Assembly: GCF_001625215.2 (NCBI RefSeq)
Contig: NC_030387.2
Coordinates: 29,225,606-29,289,605 of the forward strand
Direction: 5' to 3'
Origin: Daucus carota subsp. sativus
Lineage: Eukaryota > Streptophyta > Magnoliopsida > Apiales > Apiaceae
Length of the DNA stretch: 64,000 nt
Shown here: positions 24,850 to 37,700 of the stretch, piece by piece
Position numbering within the stretch: position 1 is the first letter of the stretch
Layout of the letters: each line of letters begins with the position of its first letter
Translations under genes and position numbers: made by a program
Notes under the pieces: generated by a model
Seen by the model: only the letters and a program-made list of their open reading frames with translations
Told to the model about the DNA's origin: nothing
The model's database searches: none

Positions 24850-25997
24850 AACTGGAGAAGCGAGTAGCGTGTAGGTGGATAACTCTGTTCTGTTTTTCTA
24901 ATTTTCTGAAATTTTTGAATGAAAAATATCAAAAATAAAAACTATTTTTTTAATCTGATTCTGTTCTATATTGTTTTTATAATTTTCTGAAATTTTTGGA
25001 TGAAAAATATCAAAAATAAAAACTAATTTTTTTAATCTGATTCTATTTTAGATTATTTATGGAATTTAATAACTTGCAAGTTTTTTAATTTGATTCCGTT
25101 AATTATATGTAGAAATTTGTTTTCATTTTTTCACTCGTGAATTATAGTCCAATTTTGTAATTTTATATATTAATATTGGTATTGCATCGAAATGCCTATA
25201 ATATAAAATTTATTTTATTCTACAAATATTAATTTTGAATCATTAATATAACTTTTATAGACTGCCACACATTTATTTTATCTTATAAATACTCATTTTG
25301 AATCATTAATATAATTTTTATAGGCCGCCGCAATAGGGGTGTACACGGTTCGGGTTGGGCGGTTTAGCGGAATTTGTCAACCCAATCCAATTAATTCGGG
25401 TTTTCAAAATTTCAACCCAACCCAAACCGTATAAATTTGCAACCCAAACCAATTTGTAGTACTTCGGTTTGGATCGGATTGGTTTGGTTTGGTTGGATCG
25501 TATAAATTTGTAACACAAACAATTATATTTGTTTGATATTTAAATAGATAAATTTAAGACCACAAATACATGTAAGTAGCAAACAAACATAGTATTCATG
25601 TTTGTGTGCTCTTAAACAAGCATAGTAATAAATTTAATCTCATTTCTCATTCATACATTTAATCTCATATACGTTTAAGTAGCAAACAAAAATTATTATA
25701 TTGAATTTAAGGAGCACACAAATACAATAAACCAGATAAACTGGACTAATATGTGATGGGTTGGATAAATTTTATATGTTTTCGTACTTTTCAATCGGGT
25801 TGAGTTGGATCGGTTTACAAAAACTGAAACCCGTGTCCAACCCAATTAAATCGGGTTAATACGTTTTTAACCCAATTATGTATCGGGTTAAAAACATTCG
25901 GGTTGGATCGGATGAAATATGGTCGGTTTGGGTTGGGTTGGTCGGTTTCACCAACCCGTGTACACCCCTACGCGGCAATGTGCGATTTCTCAACTAG
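24850..25997 (+). mobile_element. Helitron-like element, split by an hAT insertion
   Basis: The left end (GGAGAAGCGAG then GTGTAGGTGG near 24858) matches that of better-preserved copies near 26053 and 27330 (AAAGGAGAAGCGAGGGG). The right end is a GC-rich segment (GGCCGCCGCAA interrupted, then TGTGCGATTTCTCAA) followed by CTAG (25994-25997) and T, in keeping with the Helitron CTRR|T rule. There is no helicase coding region. A 637-bp hAT element splits the GC-rich end. The class is inferred from end structure only. Confidence 0.55.
25334..25970. mobile_element. hAT element nested in the Helitron-like 3' end
   Basis: Perfect 15-bp terminal inverted repeats: TAGGGGTGTACACGG at the left, its complement at the right. 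Flanks are CGCCGCAA (25326-25333) and CGCGGCAA (25971-25978), an 8-bp target duplication with one mismatch. Subterminal regions are full of CGGGTTGGG/CGGTTTGG-type repeats in opposite orientation. No transposase. Confidence 0.88.
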
Positions 25998-26047
25998 TTC
26001 ATGTCAAAAGAAAAGAATCAATATACTTTTATATAAATATACTTTTA

Positions 26048-27794
26048 TATAAAGGAGAAGCGAGGGGTGTGTAGGTGACGCGTCTCAGGTAGCTCCGTTC
26101 TGTTTTTCTAATTTTCTGAAATTTTTGGATGAAAAATATCAAAAAAAATAACTACTTTTTTAATCTAACTAGATGAGAATCCGCGCGTTGCGACGGCCTA
26201 TAAAAATTATATTAATGATCTAATTTTAATATTTGTAGAATAAAATAATTTTATGCCTGTCTATAAAAAGTATATTAATGTTTCAAGTTAATATTTGTAG
26301 GATAAAATAAATTTATATTATAAAAATCTTGATGTAATACAAATACTAATATATAAAATTGCAAAATTGGACTATAATTTATGTTCTTACATTGTCACCT
26401 TCCTCCAATTTTTTTAGATTGATTGTGCACAAAAACATTTAACTTAAATATAACCACCCTCCTAAAAGTTGCTCGAACGGAGCAAACAGATAATGCATGA
26501 ATAATTTTTTCATGTATACAAAGTAAATAATATAAAAATTAACAACAGCAAACATGTCCGATGAACAAAACAAATATTATAAAAGAATAACCAACAAACA
26601 TACATCATTAATAGTTAATTTATTGACATCAACCATCAATTTCCTGTCAAGACTATATTCTTTTCCCGTGTTTGGATTTGTCGACACCAATATAACGGTC
26701 TATAACTACATTTGCTTGCAACAACCTTTACTGTAACAGTCTTCACTTATCGTTGCAAAAGAACGACACCTCCGAATTAGAAATCGAGCAAGAGAAAAGT
26801 ATTTCTAATTTTTGATATTTTTCATCCAAAAATTTCAGAAAATTAAAAAATAGAACGGAGCGATGTGAGAGGCGCCACCTACACGCCCCTCGCTTCTCCT
26901 TTAAAAATCGAGTAAGAGAACTATCAGGTAGGTTTGTGGTATCGAGAGAGGAGGTTGGGTTTAGATGATCCAAAATCCTACGATCTCTACGGGTATTTAT
27001 AGGTGAGGGAGACTTGTTTGCTACTCTTTCCCATAATTAAATAATCTGAACAATATCTGATTAAAATTTTCAAGTTACTATATTTCATAAATAATCAGTC
27101 TTTCCTATAATTGAATAATCTAAAACAAAATCAGATTAAAACTTTCAAGCTACTATATTCCATAAATAATCTGAAACAAAATCAGATTCTGAAACTTGCT
27201 TCTAATATATCCGAAACTAAAAAAGGTAGTTCTAATTTTTGATATTTTTCATCCAAAAATCCAGAAAATTTGAAAAATAAAACGGAGCGATGTGAGAGGC
27301 GCCACCTACACGCCCCTCGCTTCTCCTTTATATAAGTATATTGATTCTGTTTTAGATTGTTTTTCTAATTTTATGAAATTTTTTGAATGAAAATATTAAA
27401 AATAAAAACTACTTTTTTTTAATTTGATTTTGTTTTAAATTATTTATGGAATACAGTAACTTGCAAGTTTTTTAATCTGATTATGTTTCAGATTAAAAAA
27501 CACAACTAAAATTAAGATTCGTCATTCTTTAAATCGTTCATTATATGTAGAATTTGTTTTCATTTTTTCACTCGTGAATTATAGTCCAATTTTGTAATTT
27601 TATATATTAATATTGGTATTGCATCGAGATGTTTATAATATAAAATTTATTTTATTCTACAATCGTTAATTTTGAATCATTAATATAATTTTTATAGACT
27701 GCCACACATTTATTTTATCTTATAAATACTCATTTTGAATCATTAATATAATTTTTATAGGTCGCCGCAACACGCGATTTCTCAATTAGTTCTT
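26048..27794. mobile_element. Nested Helitron-like elements in opposite orientations
   Basis: A forward copy begins near 26048 (AAAGGAGAAGCGAGGGG) and its 3' end appears to be at 27766-27790 (GCCGCAACACGCGATTTCTC then TTAG). Between them lies an inverted copy: its 3' end CTAG is at 26168-26171 on the minus strand next to a CCGCGCGTTGCGACGG segment, and its 5' end (complement of AAAGGAGAAGCGAGGGG) is near 27332. A second minus-strand 5' end lies near 26900, so about 105 bp occur twice (about 26797-26903 and 27228-27335). The ORF at 26743-26973 (-) runs through this repeat and is not recognised. Confidence 0.55.
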
Positions 27795-28388
27795 GTCAAA
27801 AAAAAAAAAAAAAAAACCCGTCAAAATCTAATATATAATGTAGTACTTTTGTGTTTTTTTTGGGAAAACTCTTTTGCATGTGTGATTCTCATTTATTTTT
27901 GGCAGTATCTTCAAGTTCTTTGTCAAAAGAAAAGAAAAAAACTGTCAAAATCTAATACATAATGTAGTATTTTTTTATTTTTTTGGAATTTTTTTAATTT
28001 TTCTCTTTTATTTGGAAATTTTTTTATTTTCCTCTTTTATCATAGAAAGATAGTTGTTAATGTATTTTTTACAGTTCCATGATAGATAATATATACGTAA
28101 ATATTCATTACCCAAAACGTTAGATTATATTTTTATTCAGATACTCATAGAAACTTGCAATATAAAAGATCCTCTCTTTTCAGTTTTCACCCCAAATTAC
28201 CACAGCCATCAGTTTTTTTAATTTCAACTTAACAAAAACTTTGCGCTCTGCAACTGTCATCAACACATAAACCCTAGTTCTATATCTCTGTATTCTGCAT
28301 ATACATATATAAACCCTAGTTTTGTATCTATAGGGCAGCAAGCATAATAGCTCTAATAACTCAATTCATCTGTAAAATCCCCACCAAA

Positions 28389-31205
28389 ATGGCCTCTGCA
28401 TCATCTTCACTCGTGCTTTTTGCAGCTGATTCTTCTTCATCAGCAAGGCTTACTTCATTCAACACCAATAACAAGCTCCCAAACGGCGTCGTTCAGTTCA
28501 AGCGCCTTATCTCACCTCAGTTTGGACTTCAGAAGCCTAAAACAATCATGACCCATGTGTCTAATCCGTTATCTTATTGTGTTGGTATGTAAATAATTTT
28601 GTATATTCATAAAGTTTGGATTTTTTTTCACTTATTAGTACTTTGTGTGTATAAGTGTATGTGTGTGTTCCTTGTTTGGATTTTATCGAGTCTTTAGGTT
28701 GTGTTGTAATGATAAAAGGTTTGATTTTTAGTTGTTTTTGTTGTGTTTTGGTGAGTGTGGAATTTTGGAGTTGTTTTGATTGTAAAGATGATAGCTTTAA
28801 CTATCGGAAAAAAGTGAAGCTTGTGGTTAATAGGTAAAGATTGTAAATTATGTGGATTTAGCTCATTGTGAAATTGCAACTCTTCTTTTTTTCTTTTCAA
28901 TTTGGATTAATTTTTTAAGGCAATCTACACACATGCGGAATGGATAGTTGGCTCTGCTTTTTGGATAATTGGCTTTGATTTTTGGATATATTGGTATTTG
29001 TTTAATAATATATAGAAAAAGAAGCTCAGTGTGAAAGTAAATGCCAAACTTGGACTTAATGAAGAAGATCAATGTTATGGACAGAGTTGGGTGGTATTTT
29101 ATTTTGAAATACAGGGTAACTTTTGTATCTCCTGTCATTCTATATGTTTTAAGCCTGAGGTTTTTTTCAGTAAAAAAAACAATAAGAATGGTAGTTTTGT
29201 TGATGTTATCTTGATTACAACATTTGTCTTTTTGTGTTAAATGTGGAGATTGTTTTGTTTTTTGTTTCTGCCCTCTACTAGTACTACTACTTACTTGTTT
29301 TAGTTATGGGCAGCTTCTATGGCTACTGAGGCTTCTGCTAAGGTTATTGATGGGAAATCAGTTGCAAAAGATATTCAAAATGAAATAACTGCTGAAATAT
29401 CCAGAATGAAGAGTGAAATTGGTGTCGTGCCAGGTTTAGCTGTTATACTGGTTGGTGATAGGAAAGATTCTGCAACATATGTACGCAACAAGAAAAAATC
29501 CTGTGAATCAGTAGGAATCAAATCGTATGAAGTGTGTTTGCCACAGGACTGCAGAGAAGAAGAAGTACTCGAACATATTTCAAGCTTTAATAATGATCCT
29601 GCCGTTCATGGCATACTTGTTCAGCTGCCTCTGCCATCTGTAAGCTTCTAATTAAACATCTTGAGAATATATGATGAATAACACTGCATCATGGCGATGA
29701 ATATAAAAGCTGGTTTGAAAAAGATGAAAGTTATTAGACTAAAACATCTGAGAAGTACAGTTCATGAAAGGTTCGGACCAGTTCGATCCAGAAAATGACC
29801 GGATTGGCAAGTCCCAAAAGTCCTTAAAGAAAAATATAAAAGCTAGTACAAAATCAGTACAGTCAATAAGATGGGTCTGGTCAGTCCCACTTTTTGCATA
29901 TTGAGCATTTTAACCCTCCCATCATCTGTAAGATTTCACTAATTTTTTTTTAGTAATATATATGTTGATTAATAACTATAGTAGTTAATAATCATAAATA
30001 ATATGGTAGTAACACCTATGATTAATAGGCAAAATAATTATAAGCATATATATCTTAAATTATGTTTTGAGTTGTTGGTTTGGATATTAAGTTCTTGTTC
30101 TACACTTTTTATTTGATATACTCGTTTGTAACTGTAAATTTGTGTCAGAAGTAGCATACCAGGATATACCATAAGAATTTCATTGTTTTTTTTTTAAAGT
30201 TGGTGATCTAGCTTTGCAAATCAGATGTTTTCTGACATAATTTTTTTTTTCCATTACACTTTGAATCCAGCATATGAATGAGCAGAGCATCTTAAATGCT
30301 GTATGCATCGAGAAGGATGTTGATGGATTCCACCCTCTGAACATTGGTCGCCTTGCAATGCGGGGTAGAGAACCATTATTTGTTCCATGCACACCAAAAG
30401 GTTGCATTGAGTTGCTGCATAGATACAATGTTGATATCAAAGGAAAAAATGCTGTTGTTATTGGCAGGAGCAACATTGTTGGAATGCCTGCTGCTCTTTT
30501 GTTGCAGGTAGGATTCACTTGTGCAACTTGTTAACTCTTCTTTTATTATTGTTAATTTTAAGCTGTGTTGTTTTGTATCTTTTCTATCTCCCCTATGTTC
30601 CCTGATGCCTTGTTTTTGTCGTAGAGAGAAGATGCTACAGTTAGTATTGTTCACTCCAAAACCAAGAATCCCCAGGAGATCACTAAACAAGCAGACATAA
30701 TAATTGCTGCCGTGGGGCAACCAAACATGGTCAGAGGTAGCTGGATAAAGCCTGGAGCAGTTCTAATTGACGTTGGAATAAATCCGGTTGAGGTGATTAC
30801 TTCTTCTCCTCTCATCAATCCCATCCCAATTTACAGTCACTCTTTGCTGTTAAGCTTAACACGCTGGACATGCTAAAATGCTTGATATAGCGACATGCTC
30901 ATCCCTGAATGTACATATAAATAATAGATTTTTTTTATTAATAATCATCAGTAGATGTAGGTCAAATTCCATTAATGTTTTTTTGATCGGACCTAAAAAT
31001 TAAGTTGGTTATTCTTCGGTGTGTGCTGCTACAGGACTCTACACGCCCTCGAGGCTACAGACTGGTTGGTGACATCTGTTATGAGGAGGCATGTAAGATT
31101 GCTTCAGCTATAACACCAGTTCCTGGAGGTGTTGGGCCAATGACAATCGCAATGCTTCTCTCAAATACCCTGACCTCTGCAAAGAGAATTCATAACTTCA
31201 GTTAA
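28389..31205 (+). CDS. FOLD4: Plastid methylenetetrahydrofolate dehydrogenase/cyclohydrolase
   Basis: Five exons keep phase (28389-28584, 29314-29639, 30271-30507, 30625-30792, 31035-31205; 365 residues). The first about 70 residues are Ser-rich and basic, fitting a plastid transit peptide. The mature part is a complete FolD: the Y-x3-K catalytic segment in [11 protein letters not shown], the [11 protein letters not shown] motif, KDVDGFHP, the NADP-binding [14 protein letters not shown], and the C-terminal [19 protein letters not shown]. FolD oxidises 5,10-methylene-THF to 5,10-methenyl-THF with NADP+ and hydrolyses it to 10-formyl-THF, supplying one-carbon units for purine synthesis and formyl-Met-tRNA. 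The transit peptide and sequence fit the plastid FOLD4 class; the symbol is by family resemblance. A Met in exon 2 ([14 protein letters not shown]) could start a version lacking most of the transit peptide. Confidence 0.93.
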
Positions 31206-32118
31206 ATTGTTCTGCCTATTTTTTCATCATTTTTTTTTTGCTTCCTTGGTAAGCTAGTTTGAACATTTACTGGGCTTTCTTTGGGTCAAAACCTTTTCAA
31301 GCCTTATGTCGCAATAGCTATCCAATATATTGACAATAGTCCAATAATGATCTTTTAGTATAGGTGTAAACTAGCTGAAGTGAGGTATGCGTACCAAAAA
31401 GAGAGGTTAAGGAATCTTTTTGAAGGGGAGTATAACTCTAATATGTAATGAGCTTTACTTTTCTTTGCAAGTGGCCCAAGTTTCAGCAATGAAGCTTTAC
31501 TATTGGACAAGGAAGTGTAATCCTGAGAAACGAAAAGTAGGATTGGGACTCCTAAGAAAATAAAAAAGCAGAGCCAAGAGTAATAAACATCGAAAGGTAC
31601 AAGCATCAAGGCCAGAAGTGCATATTGAGGTTGATTATCTTTTGTGATGTTTTTTTATTGTAAGCAGCTACTGTTTGTTTAGTAAATTACCTATATATCA
31701 AAATGATGTCTTGACGGGAATTATATTTTGTATTCTGGACCTTGACTTCAATTTCGCTGGATTATGAATTGTTGTATAAATAGTTGGCTCCCGGTGTCTG
31801 TGTCCTCTGCCTCATCTTGCATATTCTGACACTGAATCACAATTTCTTAGTTGGCTCCGAGTGTTCTGTGTCTTAGCATCATAATTTATAAGCATCCTGG
31901 TTATATTTGGTGTGTGATGCTAATCTTTGTTAATAATGTTTAGTGTAAAAAATGCATGGCTTTAAAGTCTTAAATCTGCAAGTAGCCTGCAGCAAACAAC
32001 CAAGCTAACGGGTCAATGGGTAATTGATCAACATTTTTGATCATGCGTCTCAAAAATCACTGTTTTGGACAAATAGAACCTTTAAAATGAGGTATTTTAC
32101 TATTTATTCTGGATATAA

Positions 32119-32498
32119 GAGCATCTCCAAGAGTCTCCTTGTTGGCTCCTAAATATAATATAAAAAATGTGGCTCTTAGTAATTTAAGACAAAGTTAAGA
32201 GTGTAAACTCCAACAATACTCTCTACATCTCTTCTCTATTTCATATTTTATTCATATATTGGGCTCCACTATAACAAAAGAGAGGGAAAGATGGAGGTTG
32301 ATTGGAGGGAAGGATTTTTTTATTGTGAAAAAATAAGTTAGGAGCATGTGGTGGCTCTTAACTTTGAGGAGAGAGGAGAGAGAAACAAGAGGCTCTTAAG
32401 ATTTAAGAGCCACTTAAGAGTCTCTTGGAGCAACATTTTGCTTCTCCCTCCTCAAATCTAAGTTAGGAGCTTAAATGAAGAGCCTCTTGGAGATGCTC
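32119..32498. mobile_element. Harbinger-like MITE (380 bp)
   Basis: Perfect 15-bp terminal inverted repeats, GAGCATCTCCAAGAG at the left and its complement at the right, flanked by TAA on both sides (32116-32118 and 32499-32501), the 3-bp target duplication expected for PIF/Harbinger elements. No ORF. The same terminal motif GAGCATCTCC occurs in the MITEs at 57609 and 63667. Confidence 0.88.
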
Positions 32499-32763
32499 TA
32501 AGTAGTATGCTACCAACTATACTTTGTTTTAATATTTATATGTCAAACACGTGTGAATATTTTCATTTTAAAATGTCCATGGAAAAAGATTTGATTTGTG
32601 AAATTTATTTTAATGTCAAATACCTGTTGCTAGATGAAACATACCATTTGTCGTATAAAACAAACAATTATTTACCAAAACAATGCAGTAGTTGAGTCAG
32701 TGTACTTGCTTTTCATGTTAATCTAGTACAAGTAATCTACAGGCTACAGCCCACTATATAGTA

Positions 32764-33065
32764 CTCCCTCCGTCCCAAAAAGAGTGAGCTGGTTTGACTT
32801 TCACGGAGATTAAGAAAAATGTAGTAAGTTTAGTTGAAAAGTGGGTAAAGTGGTGGGACCTACCAATATTTAATAATAGATTTGAGATAGTGTAGGAAGA
32901 TAGTGGGTGTAATAGTGTTTATATTATTATAGAATGGAGATAGTGGAAGAAAGTAGTGGATGTAATAGTGAAAAGTAGTGTTCAAAAATAGTAAGTATGG
33001 TAGGTTCATTCTTTTTGGGACGTCCCAAAAAGGAATAAGGGTCACATAAAATGGGACGGAGGGAG
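32764..33065. mobile_element. Stowaway-like MITE (302 bp)
   Basis: Ends CTCCCTCCGTCCC and its perfect complement, flanked by TA (32762-32763 and 33066-33067). The interior (AAAGAGTGAGCTGG and GGTGGGACC) differs from the 240-bp family, so it is a separate lineage. Confidence 0.88.
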
Positions 33066-34100
33066 TATATACAACCCATAGAATTGGGTGCAATAGGATT
33101 GAGGGTCCTGATCCACATCTCCGCGGCGTAATCTACTTGCTGCTGAGATATTAAACCTAAAAAATTGGAAATCCGTGCAATTTTGTCGAAATAAATAGAT
33201 ATATCTCAAGTAAGGGTTTTCTAATCATCTATAAAAAACAAAAATAAATAATTTAATTATATAAAGTTCTTCTTTAATAATTATAAGTGTACAAGGGGTA
33301 AATTTTTTAATGACTTAAAACATCGATGATGTACCAGAAACTTAAAAAACTGTTGATGTATTACAATTTACAGGATAAAAACTCGTCTTTATCTTTTTAA
33401 AATGATAATATAAAATTATTATCAAAAATCATATATTAATTCTAAAATATATTTATAAATAGATATATTTTACTTCAAAACAGATTGGAATTGAATAAAG
33501 AATTTACATAAATAATTAGAATTTTCTTACCTACCATTAAGGGAAAAATCATACTCAAAAGAGCACAAGAGTATTTCGTGCATACTCTAATATTTTTTAT
33601 TCCAAAACATGAAATTATCATGTAACTGATAAAAATAAATAATATTTATTTTTTTATAAGCTAGAAAATAAAAAATATATCAAACATAAAATTTATAATT
33701 AATTAAAAAATAAAATTACTATCAGAAATATATATTAATATTAAAAAATATTTTATAACTAAATGATAAATCTATTATTTTCACTTATCTCCGTCATATA
33801 ATCTTAATAACAATAAGAATTTTTTTAAGAGTTTGTAAAATTTATAACTTTAATTTATAACAATAAGCAATCAGGAAAATTTATGTGCTGATATGGCCTA
33901 AAACAATGATAATTAAATGTAATTTTTTCAAAAAACTTCCATAATAGGACAATTTATATCAAAAAAGTCTTTTCAAAAAAATTCAGGGATCTCAAAAATA
34001 TCATAAGAAATTTTATTTATGGATATAACCATTTTAATTCTTGTGCGTCTAACCACAGTTTTTACTTTGTTTGGATATTAAAATTCATACATTTCTTCTT

Positions 34101-34250
34101 TATTTTTTTTTGACAAATATGGTTTATAGCCTTACAAATGAGTATCTGTTCGAGCCAGGGTAAGATATTCTCGACATGAGTAGGGTCGAACCCAAGACTT
34201 AGGACGATAGATGATAAGCCTTTAACCACTGACCTATCCAACCGTGCTCT
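34101..34250 (-). mobile_element. tRNA-derived SINE
   Basis: Read on the minus strand it starts GAGCACGGTTGG and has an A-box-like TAGGTCAGTGG and a clear B box GGGTTCGACCC at tRNA-like spacing. A unique body follows and it ends in an A-rich tail. Imperfect direct repeats flank it (AATTCATACATTTCTT near 34082-34097 and AGTTCATACTTTCTT near 34256-34270), as expected for LINE-mediated insertion. No complete cloverleaf was found, so it is not a functional tRNA gene. Confidence 0.7.
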
Positions 34251-34770
34251 TTATGAGTTCATACTTTCTTGTTATTGAACTTGATATTTTGCTTTATGCC
34301 AAGATATATATGTCATATTTGTACTTTTTTAAATATTAGATCTTTCGTCACAATTCATACTTCTTTTCTTCTTAAATTATCAATCATATATTTTTTTTTG
34401 TTTAATTTGATTTTCAGGATCATGGAAAAATAAGGCATGAATTTCTCTGATTCAATCATCTTATTATTTAAACACCCGAACATATCTTTGCGTATTTTTT
34501 GTTAGATGATAAATTTTATTTGGATGAATCCTATGCCTATTGCAATTATTGTATCTACGAGTATAGACCCTAATAAAAAAAAATAAAAATTAGTGGGGGT
34601 GTTTGTTCAATACGAAGACGGCTGGAAGGAGGAAACAAAGGGCGGAAGTTAGCGTAATTTTACAACATTTCAACCCTACTCTCTTCTCTTCTACTGTTAT
34701 TTTTCAAACCCTAATCTAGACTCCCCTCTCTCCCTATATTATTTTTCAAACCCTAATCTCTCTCTCTCTG

Positions 34771-37700
34771 ATGGAAGATATGGATTTAAAGCTTCACTAC
34801 CCTCCAGATTCACTTCCCCTCTCCGCAATCACCACCGCCAAGCTCGCCGGGATCCCCATCTCCGTTCATTCCGATCTCAGCTCACCCTCCCCTCCTGCAC
34901 TACTTCTCCCCACTGGGTAAATCTCTAAACTCTTCACAATATATACTTCTAATTCAGTAATTCACTCATTTATGCTTCTCTCTGAGATGTTTCTTTTTGG
35001 AAGGAAGTTTGTTGCTTGATGTATTTCCCTGAATACGAACAATGTAAAAAAAGTTTAACATTCATATCTGTTGGAGATTAAATTAATAAGACTAGTGTGT
35101 ACTGCTGATCTTATAAAAGCTTTTGGTTGTATTTAGTGTGAAGTTACAGGGGATAAATGCAATACTACGTTATCTTGGTAGAATATCGAAAAATGTTCAA
35201 GGTTTGTACAAGCGGGATGATCTCGAGTCTTCTCAGGTACATTTTTAGTCTTTTTGAAATTCATTTTTCATTTTCCTGCTTGTTACTGTTCAGTGTCTTT
35301 GGTAGTGCTGCTGTGATTCACTATCTTTTTACTTCTTTGTTTTGCATAGATAGATGAGTGGCTTGATTATGCCCCTCTCTTTGCCTCGGGCTCTGAATTT
35401 GAGGGAGCTTGTAAATTTGTGGATGGCTATTTACTGCATCGGACTTTTTTGGTTGGTTATAGTCTCTCTATTGCAGACTTAGCAATCTGGTCGGGTCTTG
35501 CAGGTGAATATCTAACATATAATTATGTATGCATACATTTATGTTTGTGTGTGTGTTTGGACTCGGCGATAATATTTTATTTTTGTAGTAACTGGGCGTC
35601 GATGGGAAAGCTTGAAGGACTCCAAGAAATATCCAAACTTGGGGCGATGGTTCAATTCAATATCAGCTGAATACGGTGCTTTAAATGAAGTAACAGCACA
35701 ATATGCTGGAAAAAAGGGCTCTGGAAAGCCAACAACAAAATCAGTAGAGAAAGAACAAAAGGGCTCGAATGCGCTTGCAAACGGAGATGTTGGAAAAGTA
35801 GGAAGTAGGTCAACAAATGAGGTAGATCTTCCAAATGCAGAAGGTGGAAAAGTTTGTTTGCGGTTTGCACCTGAGCCAAGTGGTTATCTGCACATTGGTC
35901 ATTCAAAAGCAGCACTCCTGAATCAGTACTTTGCTGATAGGTATCATGGTAAAATTATCATTCGTTTTGATGATACGAATCCTGCAAAAGAAAGTAATGA
36001 ATTTGTGGATAATCTTTTGATCGACATTAAAACACTGGGTATCAATTATAAGGATGTTACATACACATCAGATTATTTTCCCCAGCTGATGGAAATGGCT
36101 GAGAAATTGATTCGTGAGAAGAAGGCATATGTGGATGATACACCACGGGAGCAGATGCAGAAAGAAAGGATGGATGGAATTGAGTCAAGGTGTAGAAACC
36201 ACAGTGTAGAGGAGAATATAAAGTTATGGAAGGAAATGATTGCTGGGTCAGAAAGGGGTTTAATGTGCTGCGTCCGAGGTAAGTTGGACATGCAGGACCC
36301 CAACAAGTCTCTTAGGGATCCTGTCTATTACCGGTGCAACCCCATGGCCCATCATAGGATTGGCAATAAATATAAGATATACCCAACTTATGATTTTGCA
36401 TGCCCATTTGTTGATTCTATAGAAGGTATTACTCATGCACTTCGATCTAGTGAGTATCATGATCGCAATGCTCAGTATTACAGAATACAAAATGATATGG
36501 GACTGCGAGAGGTTTATATATATGAATTTAGTCGCTTGAATATGGTTTATACACTTCTTAGCAAGCGTAAGCTTCTGTGGTTTGTTCAAAATGGAAAGGT
36601 TGATGGATGGGATGATCCTAGATTCCCCACTGTGCAGGGTATTGTGCGCAGAGGTCTGCAAATTGAGGCATTGATACAGTTCATTCTCGAGCAAGTAAGT
36701 TCAAACAGACGCTTTGTATTTCATTAAATATATCAGCTTGAATTGCTCTTTTTTTTGTTCTTCTTTTTTTTTTTTTTTTTTAAATTTTTAACATTAGTCA
36801 GGAATCATTAAACAAGGCATCTGTGGCAATAATACTTGGACAATATATGACCATGGTGCCTTCTACTGTCTACTTTGTAATTTATGTATCAAAGCATTCC
36901 AGGCCCGAATTTTTTTTTCTTTTCAAATGTGTTTTTCCTGTGTGTGTGTGTTTGGGGGGGGGGGGGGGTGTCAAAAAATTTCTTGTGAGAAGACCTCCTT
37001 GGTATTGCAAAGCTTGGACATGTTTAATTATGCAACTGCAGGTAATTTACTGTGCTTTTTGATAATTTGTTTAGGGTGCATCAAAAAATCTTAATCTGAT
37101 GGAATGGGACAAGTTGTGGACTATCAATAAGAAAATCATCGATCCTGTTTGTCCTAGACACACTGCAGTCTCTGCAGAGCGTGTCCTGTTGATGTTAAAA
37201 GATGGACCTGATGATCCTTATGTTCGCATTATTCCAAGACATAAGAAATATCCTGGTGCTGGGGATAAGGCTACCACTTACACAAAGAGCGTATGGTTAG
37301 ATCTTGCTGATGCCAAGTGCATTTCGGCAGGGGAGGAGATTACCTTGATGGACTGGGGTAATGCCATAGTAAAGGAAATCAGCAAGGATGAGGACGGAAG
37401 TATCAAGCATTTGACAGGGGTTTTGAACCTCGCAGGATCTGTCAAGACCACAAAGTTGAAACTTACTTGGCTGCCTGATACAAATGAACTTGTTCCACTC
37501 TCTTTAATGGAATTTGATTATCTTATCACAAAGAAGAAGGTATTTTGCTACTCTTTCTGTTAGTAAAGTTCTCCGTATTATATTTCTGGGTCAGCTTGTC
37601 ATGTATATGATATTTATAGTGCTGGTGTTGCTCTCCGAATGAATTTTGTTATCATGATTTGTCTAATTTCTTCAAGAATTTGGGCTCTCAATTGTAAATG

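Larger units (their letters stand above)
31206..34770. other. Intergenic region with MITEs and a SINE
   Basis: About 3.6 kb between the FOLD4-like and GluRS genes. Two MITEs (32119, 32764) and a SINE (34101) are listed separately. The rest, notably 33100-34080, is AT-rich with no recognisable coding sequence. The last 150 bases before 34771 contain CCCTAATCT repeats and CTCTCT tracts typical of a plant 5' leader. Confidence 0.55.

Noticed and set aside
24850-27794. CRISPR-like or satellite array from the repeated AAATTTTTGGATGAAAAATATC blocks
   Set aside because: Copies are few, irregularly spaced and in both orientations; they are parts of nested Helitron-like elements in a plant genome.
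29031-29240. 69-codon ORF in FOLD4 intron 1
   Set aside because: No family pattern; located between well-supported exons, with typical intron composition.
32927-33118. Two overlapping minus-strand ORFs of 63-77 codons
   Set aside because: They lie in the Stowaway-like MITE at 32764-33065 and show no protein family pattern.
34141-34250. Functional tRNA gene on the minus strand
   Set aside because: A and B boxes are present but no paired acceptor stem or anticodon arm; A-rich tail and target repeats indicate a SINE.
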